A program made the position numbers and the translations under genes. The notes beneath the pieces were generated by a model, which worked only from the letters and a program-made list of their open reading frames with translations, had not been told where the DNA came from and ran no database searches. A stretch of 64,000 nt of DNA from JAJDFU01 sp964640855 (GTDB taxonomy: Bacteria; Bacteroidota; Bacteroidia; Chitinophagales; Saprospiraceae): positions 4,891-68,890 of the forward strand of contig CAZXIX010000010.1 of assembly GCA_964640855.1 (NCBI GenBank), written 5' to 3'. How positions within the stretch are numbered: the stretch's first letter is position 1; every line of letters starts with the position of its first letter. Positions 9,418 through 18,317 of this stretch are shown here, piece by piece.

Positions 9418-10284
9418 ATGAAGACCCAAATCATGATTACGGATAGTCTGCGTTTGCTCCCGGCTTTACTTTGGATCCTTTCCCTGGGGTTGACGTCCTG
9501 CGAGGATGTCATTGACCTCGACCTACCCTCAACGGATCCCCAGCTGGTCGTGGAGGGCTGGCTGACCAATGAGCCGGTGGAGCAGGAGGTGCGTCTGAGC
9601 CTTTCTGCCCCTTACTTCGAGAATGCCGAACTGCCCGGTGTGAGCGGTGCGCTGGTCGTCCTGTTCGACGGGGAAAATCCCGTGGATACCTTCGCGGAAA
9701 GGACTGATGCGGCCGGGTTTTACGCATCCGATTACCAGCTTTCGGCGGGTGGCTTTTACTCGGTCTATATCTTAAGTCCCGACGGGAAGGAATACCAATC
9801 TCAGCCCCAGTTGCTGGAGTCGGTCCCGGCCATCGATTCCATTTACGCCAAATTCCGGGAGGAGAGCCCTTTTGAGGATGAAGGCTACTACGTATTCATC
9901 AACACCCGCGAACCGGCGGGCATAGGGGATCATTACCGCTGGCGGCAATACATCAATGGGGAATTCCAGAATGAGCCTTTCGACCTGAACTATGCGTCCG
10001 ATGAATTTGTGGACGGCAACCCGATCATCGATTTTGAAGTAGCCACCGCCCCGGCGCAGGTAGGCGATACCGTCCGGATCGATCAGATGACCATCTCGCG
10101 GGAAGCTTTTGACTATTTGCAACAGGTGCAGCAGCAGACCGCTTTTGTGGGATCGCTGTTCGACACCCCTCCGGCCCCGATCCCCGGCAATTTTCGCAAC
10201 CTGAACGACCCCGAAGACGAGCCGCTGGGCTTTCTGGGCGTATCGGGTTTGACCTTTGCGGAGATTGTGATCGAAGAGGAGTAG
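9418..10284 (+). CDS. DUF4249-family lipoprotein, receptor partner
   Basis: 288 residues with a lipobox (LGLTSC, Cys28) and the typical DUF4249 start (CEDVIDLDLP, LVVEGWLTNE), then beta-rich repeats (LVVLFDGENPVDTFAE, GGFYSVYILSPDGKEYQS). Genes of this family nearly always follow a TonB-dependent receptor of the type found here, and only 5 bases separate the two, so they form one operon and probably one surface uptake complex in the way SusD sits on SusC. The ligand is unknown. A partial copy of a dispersed repeat begins 3 bases after the stop. Confidence 0.85.
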   Translation: MKTQIMITDSLRLLPALLWILSLGLTSCEDVIDLDLPSTDPQLVVEGWLTNEPVEQEVRLSLSAPYFENAELPGVSGALVVLFDGENPVDTFAERTDAAGFYASDYQLSAGGFYSVYILSPDGKEYQSQPQLLESVPAIDSIYAKFREESPFEDEGYYVFINTREPAGIGDHYRWRQYINGEFQNEPFDLNYASDEFVDGNPIIDFEVATAPAQVGDTVRIDQMTISREAFDYLQQVQQQTAFVGSLFDTPPAPIPGNFRNLNDPEDEPLGFLGVSGLTFAEIVIEEE

Positions 10285-10286
10285 GG

Positions 10287-10330
10287 AACGGAGGAACAAC
10301 CGAACATTCGAATACATGAAGTTTGAAGTA
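10287..10330. repeat. Dispersed repeat, partial copy 1
   Basis: Bases 10300-10320 (CGAACATTCGAATACATGAA) match 37592-37611 exactly in the same orientation. The preceding part of the copy (GGAGGAACAACCGAACATTCGAA) also matches the reverse complement of the right end of the copy at 37592-37730, which itself has inverted ends. This looks like one terminus of a palindromic dispersed element. Confidence 0.6.
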
Positions 10331-10530
10331 TGGTTCTGTTCATGCCAGGCTGCCCACGAACCGGACCTGGATGTTTTAGTGAAGAACCTGTTCAATTTGG
10401 AGTGAATAGAGTCAACATCTGGGCTCGAGCCATTGACTGATTCGTTTGCTCGTGGGGGTCTTAAAAACACGTCTATACCATGGATGCTGACCAGCCGATT
10501 CATGCTTTTGTCAGAGACTATCTCCATGGG

Positions 10531-11514
10531 CTAGTTTCCTGAAAGCTCGAAATTTCTGATCCGAAGAATAGTAGCGTCACTGGTGCCCGCCGGACCGGCC
10601 CTGTAAATGAAAGCCAGGTGGATAGTCTCCCCGCTAAAGGCAGATAAGCTGAGCCTATCAGACTGCGAGAAACCATCTGATCCCGGATCGTCGGACATGA
10701 TGAAATCCAGGCCTGCTTCAAAGGGTTGCCAATTGGCATTTTCAAATCCCTGTGTCACAAAGTCGGTTGCAATTTGAACGCCATAGGGCATAAGACCGGG
10801 CGATACGACTTCGAACCGCCTGTCCGCTTCAAATCGGAGATCGGCCGAATTCACTGCGGTTAGATCAAGGGCGGGAGAGATCAGCCACACTTCGGAGGCT
10901 GTTTGGTCCGATGACCCGCTCACAAAAGCATTTATTTCTACGGATGGAACAGAGGTGCAATTCCAGGCTGCCGAACCCTCCCCGTTTTGCGAAACCACTA
11001 CCTCCGACCAGCCCAACGGGATATTTTCAGCCGAACAGTTGGAAAAGTCATCCTGAAACAGAAAATTCTCCTGAGGGGGTTGAACATCAAGATTTAAAAA
11101 ACGGCCTTCCAAATCATCGGTAAGTAAACCCGGACCGACATCTACGATTTCAAATTCAACCCTTACAAACTCAGCTTCATCCGTCGTAATGGAGTTAATT
11201 TCAAAAGCCGCTGTGGTTTGTCCTGCGTCAAGAGATAAGCTAATCAGGTCATCCGCCTGAGGGCTTGTCTCTACCGTTGTGCCCCGACTGGCATTTATTC
11301 CGATCACAATTTCTGATTCCACGATTGAAGCCGGGGTAATGGATAAAGAAACCGGTATTGGAAAGGTGGTTTGATCATTTATTTCCAGCAAAGTTTCTTC
11401 GAACTGAACTATTGACGCTACCTCAACTTCGTTTGGATTACAGCTCGCCAACAGCAAGAACAATAATAAACTCAATACGAGTTTGAGATTATGGATTACT
11501 TTGCAATTCTTCAC
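10531..11514 (-). CDS. Choice-of-anchor J-type lipoprotein
   Basis: 327 residues with a lipobox (LLLASC, Cys25), an N-terminal cadherin/Calx-beta-like segment (about residues 40-145), then a jelly-roll of the choice-of-anchor J type starting near FLFQDDFSNCSAENIPLGWSE and including VWLISPALDLTAV and the final IRNFELSGN strand. A paralogue with the same order of domains lies at 32971-33960. Choice-of-anchor J domains are found on exported Bacteroidota proteins next to diverse anchors; binding of a glycan or protein is a reasonable guess only. The start overlaps the stop of the upstream phosphatase-like gene by 4 bases (11511-11514), which implies translational coupling. Confidence 0.8.
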   Translation of the reverse strand: MKNCKVIHNLKLVLSLLLFLLLASCNPNEVEVASIVQFEETLLEINDQTTFPIPVSLSITPASIVESEIVIGINASRGTTVETSPQADDLISLSLDAGQTTAAFEINSITTDEAEFVRVEFEIVDVGPGLLTDDLEGRFLNLDVQPPQENFLFQDDFSNCSAENIPLGWSEVVVSQNGEGSAAWNCTSVPSVEINAFVSGSSDQTASEVWLISPALDLTAVNSADLRFEADRRFEVVSPGLMPYGVQIATDFVTQGFENANWQPFEAGLDFIMSDDPGSDGFSQSDRLSLSAFSGETIHLAFIYRAGPAGTSDATILRIRNFELSGN

Positions 11515-12413
11515 TTGGGACGATATTCTAAAAGGGAAATAACCGGAAAGTGGTCGGAGATGAAATTGCCATTGACGGTAAGGTCATTGGCAAAGTAGGA
11601 CTCGCTTGAAAAGCCGTTCAGGAAGACATAATCAATACGCCGGCTAAAGCTGCCGCCCGGATCGAAACCGTTGAACGTACCTACCGGGCCAAACCTTACC
11701 CGGGCATTATAACTGTCACTGAGTCCTCCTTCCAAAATCAGGTTGTAGGGTTCGGAATCCGGTTCGGTGTTGAGGTCTCCCGCTAAAATAACCCATTCAT
11801 TTGCACTGTTCGATCGTATGGAATCCATAATTAACCGGGCACTGTTCTGACGGGCCTCGTTCCCCACATGGTCGAAATGCGTATTATAAAAATGTATAAG
11901 CCGATCATTTCGATTATCTCGCAGATAGACATAAGTACATATCCGTTCGAGCACTGCATCCCAGCCGATTGACGGACTTTCAGGAGTCTCGGATAGCCAG
12001 AAAGTACCACTGTCGACCAGCGTAAATAATTCTTTCTTGTAATAAATCGGAGCAAACTCACCCGCTGCCATACCGTCTTCTCTGCCAATGCCGACGCTTT
12101 CATAAGCGCTTAGCTGATCGTCCAGATAGTCTTTCTGGTGCACCAGAGCCTCCTGCATACCGATGATGTCCAGGTTCTCGCTTTCGAGGAAAAGTACGAT
12201 GCTTTGTTTTCGATTATTCCACCGGTTTGCATTGTCGCCCGGATTATCAAAGCGAATATTAAAGGAGGAGACTTTCAAACGCTCGTTGCGGATCTCATTA
12301 TCGAGAAGGGGAACCTCCTTTTCTGAGCAAGACAGCAGGAACAAGGTCACACCTGCCAAAAGCAATAGCTTTGACCCCAGGGCCAACTTATCTTTAGCTT
12401 CAATGATCTTCAT
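11511..12413 (-). CDS. Endonuclease/exonuclease/phosphatase-family lipoprotein
   Basis: 300 residues, lipobox LFLLSC (Cys29). The catalytic pattern of the family is intact: SFNIRFDN, IIGMQEAL with the metal-binding Glu, HFDHVGNEAR, GDLNTEPDS and the C-terminal SDHFPVIS with the catalytic His. Enzymes of this fold hydrolyse phosphodiesters or phosphomonoesters (nucleic acids, sphingomyelin, inositol phosphates) with Mg2+. Being a lipoprotein it acts outside the cytoplasm, probably scavenging phosphate-bearing substrates. It lies 9 bases downstream of the ROK kinase gene and overlaps the next by 4 bases, so the three form an operon. Confidence 0.88.
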   Translation of the reverse strand: MKIIEAKDKLALGSKLLLLAGVTLFLLSCSEKEVPLLDNEIRNERLKVSSFNIRFDNPGDNANRWNNRKQSIVLFLESENLDIIGMQEALVHQKDYLDDQLSAYESVGIGREDGMAAGEFAPIYYKKELFTLVDSGTFWLSETPESPSIGWDAVLERICTYVYLRDNRNDRLIHFYNTHFDHVGNEARQNSARLIMDSIRSNSANEWVILAGDLNTEPDSEPYNLILEGGLSDSYNARVRFGPVGTFNGFDPGGSFSRRIDYVFLNGFSSESYFANDLTVNGNFISDHFPVISLLEYRPK

Positions 12414-12422
12414 CCCTCAAAC

Positions 12423-13385
12423 TTATACAATTTTTCTGTCCCTGTTCCTGCACAGTTCATAGGCTCCAAAAATGCCTGCCTGATCGTTCAAGGAAGCAGG
12501 GATGATCTGAACTTCATGCAGAGGGGTCCAGGCGCTTGATTTGGTCTTGCTTCTCAGGTAGGGTAGAATAATGTCCTGACTTTGCATGACACCACCTCCT
12601 ATGATGATAGCCTCAGGGTCATAGGCATGGATATAAGCCACCAATGCCGCTGCCCACAGGTCCATACAATAGTGAGCGGTTTGCTTTGCTATGCGGTCGC
12701 CTTGTCGGTAGGCCTGGAATAAGTGTTGAAAATCAAAAGGGGTTTTACCTATGAGCAGGCTATCATTATAACCTTTCAGGTTTTGGGCATAGACTGCAAG
12801 GGCTGCCAATGATGCTTCAGCCTCTACGCATCCACGGTTGCCACAATGACATTTTCGTCCATTTACCCTTACCGGAAAATGACCTCCCAGGCATCCTGCC
12901 TGATAATGTTTACCCACCATCAGATTATCGTCTATAACCACTCCGGTTCCGATGCCTGTACCCAGCGTTACCATCACCATATTTGAAAACCATTTTCCGG
13001 AACCATAGCGTTTTTCTCCAAGGCATGCCAACCGGGAGTCATTGTCGATGACAAGGGACGCGTCAAAGACTCGAATGGCCCAGCTTTTAAAGTCAAAATT
13101 ATGAGCATCTGCGTACTTCCCACTACTGGAAATCACTTTTGAATCGTCGCGATCGACCAGCCCTGGGAAGGCTAAACCTATTGCGCGTATGCTTTCAGGC
13201 GGAATTTGGTGCTTCTGGCAAAGCATTAGAAGGTGATCTTGGACAATTTTGAGGTTATGAGACGTACTCTCTTCCTTGAATGAAGGATGAATTTCAAAAG
13301 CTACCAATTGATCCTTGACGAAAAGACCCAGCTTGGATCTGGTTCCTCCCAGGTCAATACACGCAATCGTTTCTTTTGAGATCAT
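12423..13385 (-). CDS. ROK-family sugar kinase (glucokinase-like)
   Basis: 320 residues. Shows the N-terminal phosphate-binding CIDLGGTRSKLGLF, the catalytic Asp in VIDNDSRLACLGE, TLGTGIGTGVV, and the ROK zinc-binding motif CHCGNRGCVEAEAS, with the ligand histidine in GGHFP. There is no helix-turn-helix, so it is a kinase and not a ROK repressor. Glucose or another hexose is the expected substrate, phosphorylated with ATP in the cytoplasm. It is first in a three-gene minus-strand unit and diverges from the sugar-phosphate isomerase cluster, which fits a job of feeding phosphorylated hexose into that cluster. Confidence 0.88.
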   Translation of the reverse strand: MISKETIACIDLGGTRSKLGLFVKDQLVAFEIHPSFKEESTSHNLKIVQDHLLMLCQKHQIPPESIRAIGLAFPGLVDRDDSKVISSSGKYADAHNFDFKSWAIRVFDASLVIDNDSRLACLGEKRYGSGKWFSNMVMVTLGTGIGTGVVIDDNLMVGKHYQAGCLGGHFPVRVNGRKCHCGNRGCVEAEASLAALAVYAQNLKGYNDSLLIGKTPFDFQHLFQAYRQGDRIAKQTAHYCMDLWAAALVAYIHAYDPEAIIIGGGVMQSQDIILPYLRSKTKSSAWTPLHEVQIIPASLNDQAGIFGAYELCRNRDRKIV

Positions 13386-13510
13386 GGGCTAAAAGTAGAG
13401 TAACTTCTTTGAAGACAGAATTTACCGGGATGCAGTTGGTACCCTGAGGATGAATTCATACTGATGCGCCCGCCCTGAATGGCTCCTGAATTGACCCAAA
13501 TCAGGATATT

Positions 13511-13528
13511 CATTGGATCATTCCAATG
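13511..13528. promoter_or_regulatory. Palindrome in the divergent kinase/isomerase promoter region
   Basis: CATTGGA (13511-13517) and TCCAATG (13522-13528) form a perfect 7-bp inverted repeat with a 4-base spacer, midway between two divergent operons. A related half site (CCTTCCAAT) occurs near 13574. Position and symmetry suit a repressor or activator site; no regulator gene is in the window to match it. Confidence 0.35.
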
Positions 13529-13669
13529 GATGGCCTAACTTACTCAGCTATTGGTATCCATCCGATCCTTCCAATTTTCTGGTGTGGATTTTATGAATCA
13601 TCATAATTAAACATCTGAAAATTTGAGGTTTATGGAGATTTGCTTTATTAACTGTATAAAGCCTTGACA

Positions 13670-14230
13670 ATGGAAATACGACCTGCAAAGCTTACCCTAA
13701 CGGCAAAAGGACTTGATGGAAACGAGGTCACCAAAAGTCATCGAACATTAAGAGACATTCAATCCATTTTTGAGGATCAGAGGTCACTCACTGAAATGGA
13801 TTTGGACCAAAAAGCCTATGAAGTAGCGTGCTATTTCCCCGTGGACCAAGGCAAGGAAGGCGGCCTTTTTTATGGCTTTACCACCTTGTATCCGGGCAAG
13901 GTTGGGCAAGAATATTTCATGACGAAAGGCCATTTTCATCAAAAACTGGATACTTCAGAATTCTACTGGGGGGTGTCAGGAAAAGGAGCCTTGCTCTTTA
14001 TGGATTTGGATCGCAATGCGTGGGTAGAGGAAATGGTACCGGGCAGCCTGCACTACATTCCCGGAAAAGTAGCGCATCGGACCATAAATACGGGTTCCGA
14101 ACCTCTTATTTTTGGAGCCTGTTGGCCCAGTGATGCCGGTCATGATTATGATACCATACAGCGGGAAGGATTTTCTGTACGAATAGAACAGGTAGATGGG
14201 ACTCCCGCCATCATACCCAACGATCAATAG
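13670..14230 (+). CDS. Cupin-type phosphoglucose isomerase
   Basis: Starting at the ATG at 13670 (preferred over an in-frame TTG two codons upstream), 186 residues. It matches archaeal-type cupin phosphoglucose isomerases (as in Pyrococcus) closely: the metal ligands fall at His88, His90, Glu97 and His136 (TKGHFHQKLDTSEFYW, YIPGKVAHRTIN), and the ADAGHDY-like SDAGHDYDTI segment is present. It interconverts glucose-6-phosphate and fructose-6-phosphate in the cytoplasm using a bound metal. It heads a close-packed set of sugar-phosphate genes on the plus strand, with the next start 4 bases after its stop. Use of the cupin rather than the usual Pgi fold points to a pathway-specific enzyme. Confidence 0.9.
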   Translation: MEIRPAKLTLTAKGLDGNEVTKSHRTLRDIQSIFEDQRSLTEMDLDQKAYEVACYFPVDQGKEGGLFYGFTTLYPGKVGQEYFMTKGHFHQKLDTSEFYWGVSGKGALLFMDLDRNAWVEEMVPGSLHYIPGKVAHRTINTGSEPLIFGACWPSDAGHDYDTIQREGFSVRIEQVDGTPAIIPNDQ

Positions 14231-14234
14231 CCGT

Positions 14235-16004
14235 ATGGGAAGGTACAGAGCACAGCAGTCCAACTACGACAAGTATCCTTTTATACCGGTCAATGACTCT
14301 GAATCAACCTGCTGGAAGGGATGGGAGCAAATTGTCGGTCAGCTCCAGGAAGAATTGGAAGGCTTGGATTCTTACACCCTCGTTTTCGATCACTATCAGG
14401 GAGTAAGCCATCGGGAGTATCTCGAATCCGTCACTCAATACGTGGAGTTTGACCGAGTAGTTGACGTTTCAAAGGCACTTAAAGGCGCGGAAGCAATACA
14501 GGAAATGATCCATCCGGATGTAACCGATGATAGGGTGTTTGGATATCTCACGCGACTGCACCTGGAGGATTTTTTTGATCCGGATCTGTTTATCGCTTTA
14601 AAGGAAAACATCCATTCGTCGAAAGGTAAGATGCTTATCTTTGGTTTAGGTGCTTCCTTATTTTGCGACAATCCATCCCTGCTGGTGTATGCCGATATGG
14701 CCCGATGGGAGATTCAAAAGCGCCAGAGAAAGCATCTTGTCAACAACCTGGGGATTGAAAATAAAAATGAAGCTGCCTCAGCTACGTACAAACATTCCTA
14801 TTTCGTGGACTGGCGCGTGCTCGACCGGCATAAAAAAACGGTTTATGACCATTGGGATTATCTGATCGATGCCAACGGAGATGAACCCAAAATGATGGCC
14901 GGTGCGACCTACAACAAGGTGCTTGAAGATATAGCACGAAGGCCTTTTCGGGTCGTTCCTTTCTTCGATCCGGGGCCATGGGGCGGTCAGTGGATGAGAG
15001 AGGTGTGTGATCTGGACGACGGTCCTCCAAATTATGCGTGGTGCTTTGACTGTGTTCCGGAAGAGAATAGCTTGCTGTTGAAAATCGGAGATGAACTTTT
15101 CGAGACCCCTTCTATCAACCTCGTTTTTCAACAAGCTAAGCTCTTGTTGGGTCAGGCTGTTTACAGCCGTTTTGGCGATGAATTTCCCATCCGGTTCGAT
15201 TTTCTGGATACCATGGAAGGCGGGAACCTGAGCCTACAGGTTCATCCCCTGACGGAATACATACAAGAACAGTTCGGTATGCATTACACCCAGGATGAGA
15301 GTTACTACCTGCTGGATGCAGACGAGAAAGAAGCTTCGGTTTACCTGGGAGTAAAAGAGGGCGTGGATCCTGAAGAGGTGATTCGGGACCTGGAAAAGGC
15401 ACAAAACGAAGGTTTGCCTTTCGATGCGGAGAAGTACGTTAATAAATGGCCGGCAAAGAAGCATGATCATTTTTCCATTCCTGCCGGTACCATTCACTGC
15501 TCGGGAAAGGGCTCGATGGTACTTGAAATCAGTGCAACGCCTTACATTTTTACCTTCAAACTTTGGGATTGGGGAAGGCTGGGTCTGGATGGCAAGCCAA
15601 GGCCGATCAACATTCAGCGAGGGTCCCGGAACATTCAATGGGACCGCGATACCCGTTGGGTAAAGGAAAATCTAATCAACCGGGTTGAGCTTATCGGAGA
15701 AGGAGAGGGATGGAAGGAAGAAAGGACAGGCTTGCATCCAACCGAATTTATTGAAACCAGAAGGCATTGGTTTACGAGCCGGGTGACGCATCATACCCAT
15801 GGAAGTGTGAACGTTCTCAATCTGATAGAGGGCCAGGAAGCCATTGTGGAGAGCCCATCCGATTCGTTTGATCCTTTGGTTGTGCATTATGCAGAGACCT
15901 TTATTATCCCGGAAGCAGTGGGAACGTACACCATACGTCCTTATGGGAACTCTATGAATCAACGATGTGCCACTATTAAAGCCTATGTGAGACATGAAGG
16001 ATGA
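14235..16004 (+). CDS. Type I mannose-6-phosphate isomerase-like protein with long N-terminal domain
   Basis: The ATG at 14235 gives 589 residues; an earlier ATG at 14196 overlaps the previous gene and is less likely. The C-terminal half (about residue 320 on) shows type I phosphomannose isomerase features: GGNLSLQVHPLTEY with the zinc-binding His, DHFSIPAGTIHCSG, and ATPYIFTFKLWDWGR. The N-terminal 300 residues form a domain with a kinase-like look (TYTLVFDHYQGV, VFGYLTRLHLEDFFD, KGKMLIFGLGASLF), but no P-loop is visible. Bacteroidota have related long forms. The role is probably isomerisation of a hexose phosphate, with the N-terminal domain of unknown use. It overlaps the next gene by 11 bases. 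Confidence 0.78.
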   Translation: MGRYRAQQSNYDKYPFIPVNDSESTCWKGWEQIVGQLQEELEGLDSYTLVFDHYQGVSHREYLESVTQYVEFDRVVDVSKALKGAEAIQEMIHPDVTDDRVFGYLTRLHLEDFFDPDLFIALKENIHSSKGKMLIFGLGASLFCDNPSLLVYADMARWEIQKRQRKHLVNNLGIENKNEAASATYKHSYFVDWRVLDRHKKTVYDHWDYLIDANGDEPKMMAGATYNKVLEDIARRPFRVVPFFDPGPWGGQWMREVCDLDDGPPNYAWCFDCVPEENSLLLKIGDELFETPSINLVFQQAKLLLGQAVYSRFGDEFPIRFDFLDTMEGGNLSLQVHPLTEYIQEQFGMHYTQDESYYLLDADEKEASVYLGVKEGVDPEEVIRDLEKAQNEGLPFDAEKYVNKWPAKKHDHFSIPAGTIHCSGKGSMVLEISATPYIFTFKLWDWGRLGLDGKPRPINIQRGSRNIQWDRDTRWVKENLINRVELIGEGEGWKEERTGLHPTEFIETRRHWFTSRVTHHTHGSVNVLNLIEGQEAIVESPSDSFDPLVVHYAETFIIPEAVGTYTIRPYGNSMNQRCATIKAYVRHEG

Positions 16005-16788
16005 AATCGTTTTTGATCCGGGTTTGGCTATAGCGCCCAAGGAAAAACCCCTGGGTTTCGAATATGGTGACGGCACCTTTGGTCCCGAGGTGGAGAACCG
16101 TTCCCTGGAGAGCATCCGGAAAAGCTTGAAAGACCCGGCTTGTGAGGGCCCTGATATTGTATATTCTATTGCCATGGGCGTTGGAAAGAAACGGCATTTC
16201 GATCTTTTGAAATCGCTGCACCTGCTCTATGGAGTTGTGACCTACGCGAAAGGAAGACTGGGCAACGAGCCGGTTAGGAGTCAAGGACACCTTCACGCGG
16301 TATCAAAATACGCTGACGGCTGGTCCACACCCGAGGTTTATGAAATTTGGAGCGGTAAAGCCATCATCTACATGCAAGAACGGGCCACAGACGATCCGGG
16401 AAGATGTTTTGCGGTAGAGGCAGGTCCCGGCGAAGTTGTGATCGTACCTCCTGCATGGGCGCATGCCACCATCAGCGCGGATCCCAATCATGCGTTGACC
16501 TTTGGCGCCTGGTGTGTTCAGGATTACGCTTTTGAGTATGATTTGGTGAGAGCGCACCAAGGTTTGGCCTGGTTTCCGTTGTTGGATGATGAAGGTAAGA
16601 TCACCTGGGAACACAACCCGAATTATAAGTACACACCCATTCAGGTGAAATCGCCGGGATCTTACAGCCAGTTTTCCATCAATCGGAATAAGAGCATTTA
16701 TGAGAATTTCGAGGAAGACCCCGGACGTTTCACTTTTGTCGTCAAGCCTGGATTGCGAAAGGACGTTTGGGAAAACTTTGTGCCCTGA
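15994..16788 (+). CDS. Second cupin phosphoglucose isomerase-like protein
   Basis: 264 residues, longer than the 186-residue enzyme two genes upstream. The cupin metal site is kept: QGHLHAVSKYADGW (His99, His101), the Glu in STPEVYEIW, and the His in PPAWAHATI, and the fold matches the cupin GPI family. The spacing between the first two ligands and the Glu is longer, and an extra C-terminal segment (NRNKSIYENFEEDPGRF) is present, so it may act on a different sugar phosphate. It starts 11 bases inside the preceding gene and ends 0 bases before the sulfatase start, so translation is coupled through the set. Confidence 0.78.
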   Translation: MKDEIVFDPGLAIAPKEKPLGFEYGDGTFGPEVENRSLESIRKSLKDPACEGPDIVYSIAMGVGKKRHFDLLKSLHLLYGVVTYAKGRLGNEPVRSQGHLHAVSKYADGWSTPEVYEIWSGKAIIYMQERATDDPGRCFAVEAGPGEVVIVPPAWAHATISADPNHALTFGAWCVQDYAFEYDLVRAHQGLAWFPLLDDEGKITWEHNPNYKYTPIQVKSPGSYSQFSINRNKSIYENFEEDPGRFTFVVKPGLRKDVWENFVP

Positions 16789-18309
16789 ATGATGAGAAAA
16801 TCCAGTCTAATACTGATGCTAACGCTCCTCGTATCGTGTCAGGAGCAGGAGGAAGCCGTTCCAAATGTGATCGTCATCATGACAGACGATCATGCCACTC
16901 AGGCCCTCAGTGCCTATGGAAGTCAATTAAACCGAACTCCCAACCTGGATCGATTGGCAGAACAAGGATTGCTTTTTAGGAATGCTTTTGTGACCAATTC
17001 CATTTGTGCCCCGAGCCGCGCGGTCATTCTTACCGGCAGATATTCCCACCTGAATGGTGTGCCCGATAACTCGACCGTATTTGATTCTGCTCAGCTTACC
17101 TTCCCTAAACTGTTCAAAGAAAAGGGGTATGAAACTGCGATCATCGGTAAGTGGCATCTCGGAAGCCAACCAACCGGATTTGATCATTGGAATGTGCTCC
17201 CCGGACAGGGAGATTATTACAATCCTGCATTTATTAACAATGGAAGGGATACCGTCTATCAGGGTTATGTGACCGACCTCATTACGGATAAGACGCTTGA
17301 ATGGCTAAAAAGCCGACCAGATGACAAGCCATTTATGCTCATGATGCATCACAAGGCTCCTCACCGGAATTGGATGCCGGCTCTCAGGTATTTGAATGAA
17401 TTCGAGGATGTGGACTTCTCCTTTCCCGAAAATTTTAGAGAAACTTATCAGGAACGATACCACCTGACGGAACAGCAGCTAAGCGTATCCAGGCACATGT
17501 CGTATGCCTATGATTTGAAAATACCCTGCGACACGTGCCGCGAACAGCCCATAAATCAGTGGACTCCGCAAGCGTATAAAGCTAAAATGAATCGCTTGAC
17601 GGATGCCCAACTTGCGGAATGGGAAAAGGGATACGAAAGGGAAATTTCGGAATTCCTGCAGCTTGATCTTGCCGATACGGTAGCGGTGGGCGAGTGGAAA
17701 CTCAAACGCTACCTGCAGGACTATCTAAGGTGTGTGCTCGCCGTGGACGAGAGCGTGGGTAAGGTAAACGCCTACCTGGAAGAGTCAGGACTTGCTGAAA
17801 ATACGATTGTGGTTTATACCTCTGATCAGGGATTCTTTCTGGGAGAACACGGCCTTTTCGATAAACGCTATATGTACGAAGAGTCTTTACAAACGCCGTT
17901 ACTCTTGAAATATCCCAGGGAAATTGAGCCCGGTAGGGTCTCTGAAGCGTTGGTGTTGAATCTGGATATAGGGCCAACCCTACTGGATCTGGCCGGTATC
18001 GAAATTCCTCGATCGTTTCAGGGGCGTTCTCTTCGACCGCTTTTCAGGTCTGAGAAAGGGGAATGGCGTGATGCTGTTTACTACCAATACTACGAGCAGG
18101 TGTTCGGAGTTCCTGCCCATTACGGGGTAAGGACCGATCGCTATAAACTGATCCGGTTCAATACAAACCCGCCTTCTTGGGAGTTCTACGATTTGGCCCA
18201 TGACCCAAAGGAAATGAATAACCTCTATGATGAGGAGGAGTACGATGAGATCATCCAAAGGCTTAAACAAAGGATAAAATCCTTACAAAAACAGTACCAG
18301 GTTAATTAA
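16789..18309 (+). CDS. Type I sulfatase lipoprotein
   Basis: 506 residues, lipobox LLVSC (Cys17). The formylglycine signature CAPSR is at residues 73-77 (SICAPSRAVILTGR), with the metal-binding DDH near residue 33, KWHLG, and YTSDQGFFLGEHG further on. These enzymes remove sulfate esters from glycans after the Cys is oxidised to formylglycine. The overall pattern (SAYGSQLNRTPNLDRLA, DKRYMYEESLQTPLL) is reminiscent of S1_11 N-acetylglucosamine-6-O-sulfatases, but the subfamily call is from memory only. It begins directly after the cupin stop and is 8 bases before the glycosidase-like gene, so a sulfated sugar is a plausible substrate of the cluster. Confidence 0.88.
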   Translation: MMRKSSLILMLTLLVSCQEQEEAVPNVIVIMTDDHATQALSAYGSQLNRTPNLDRLAEQGLLFRNAFVTNSICAPSRAVILTGRYSHLNGVPDNSTVFDSAQLTFPKLFKEKGYETAIIGKWHLGSQPTGFDHWNVLPGQGDYYNPAFINNGRDTVYQGYVTDLITDKTLEWLKSRPDDKPFMLMMHHKAPHRNWMPALRYLNEFEDVDFSFPENFRETYQERYHLTEQQLSVSRHMSYAYDLKIPCDTCREQPINQWTPQAYKAKMNRLTDAQLAEWEKGYEREISEFLQLDLADTVAVGEWKLKRYLQDYLRCVLAVDESVGKVNAYLEESGLAENTIVVYTSDQGFFLGEHGLFDKRYMYEESLQTPLLLKYPREIEPGRVSEALVLNLDIGPTLLDLAGIEIPRSFQGRSLRPLFRSEKGEWRDAVYYQYYEQVFGVPAHYGVRTDRYKLIRFNTNPPSWEFYDLAHDPKEMNNLYDEEEYDEIIQRLKQRIKSLQKQYQVN

Positions 18310-18317
18310 TTACGTCA

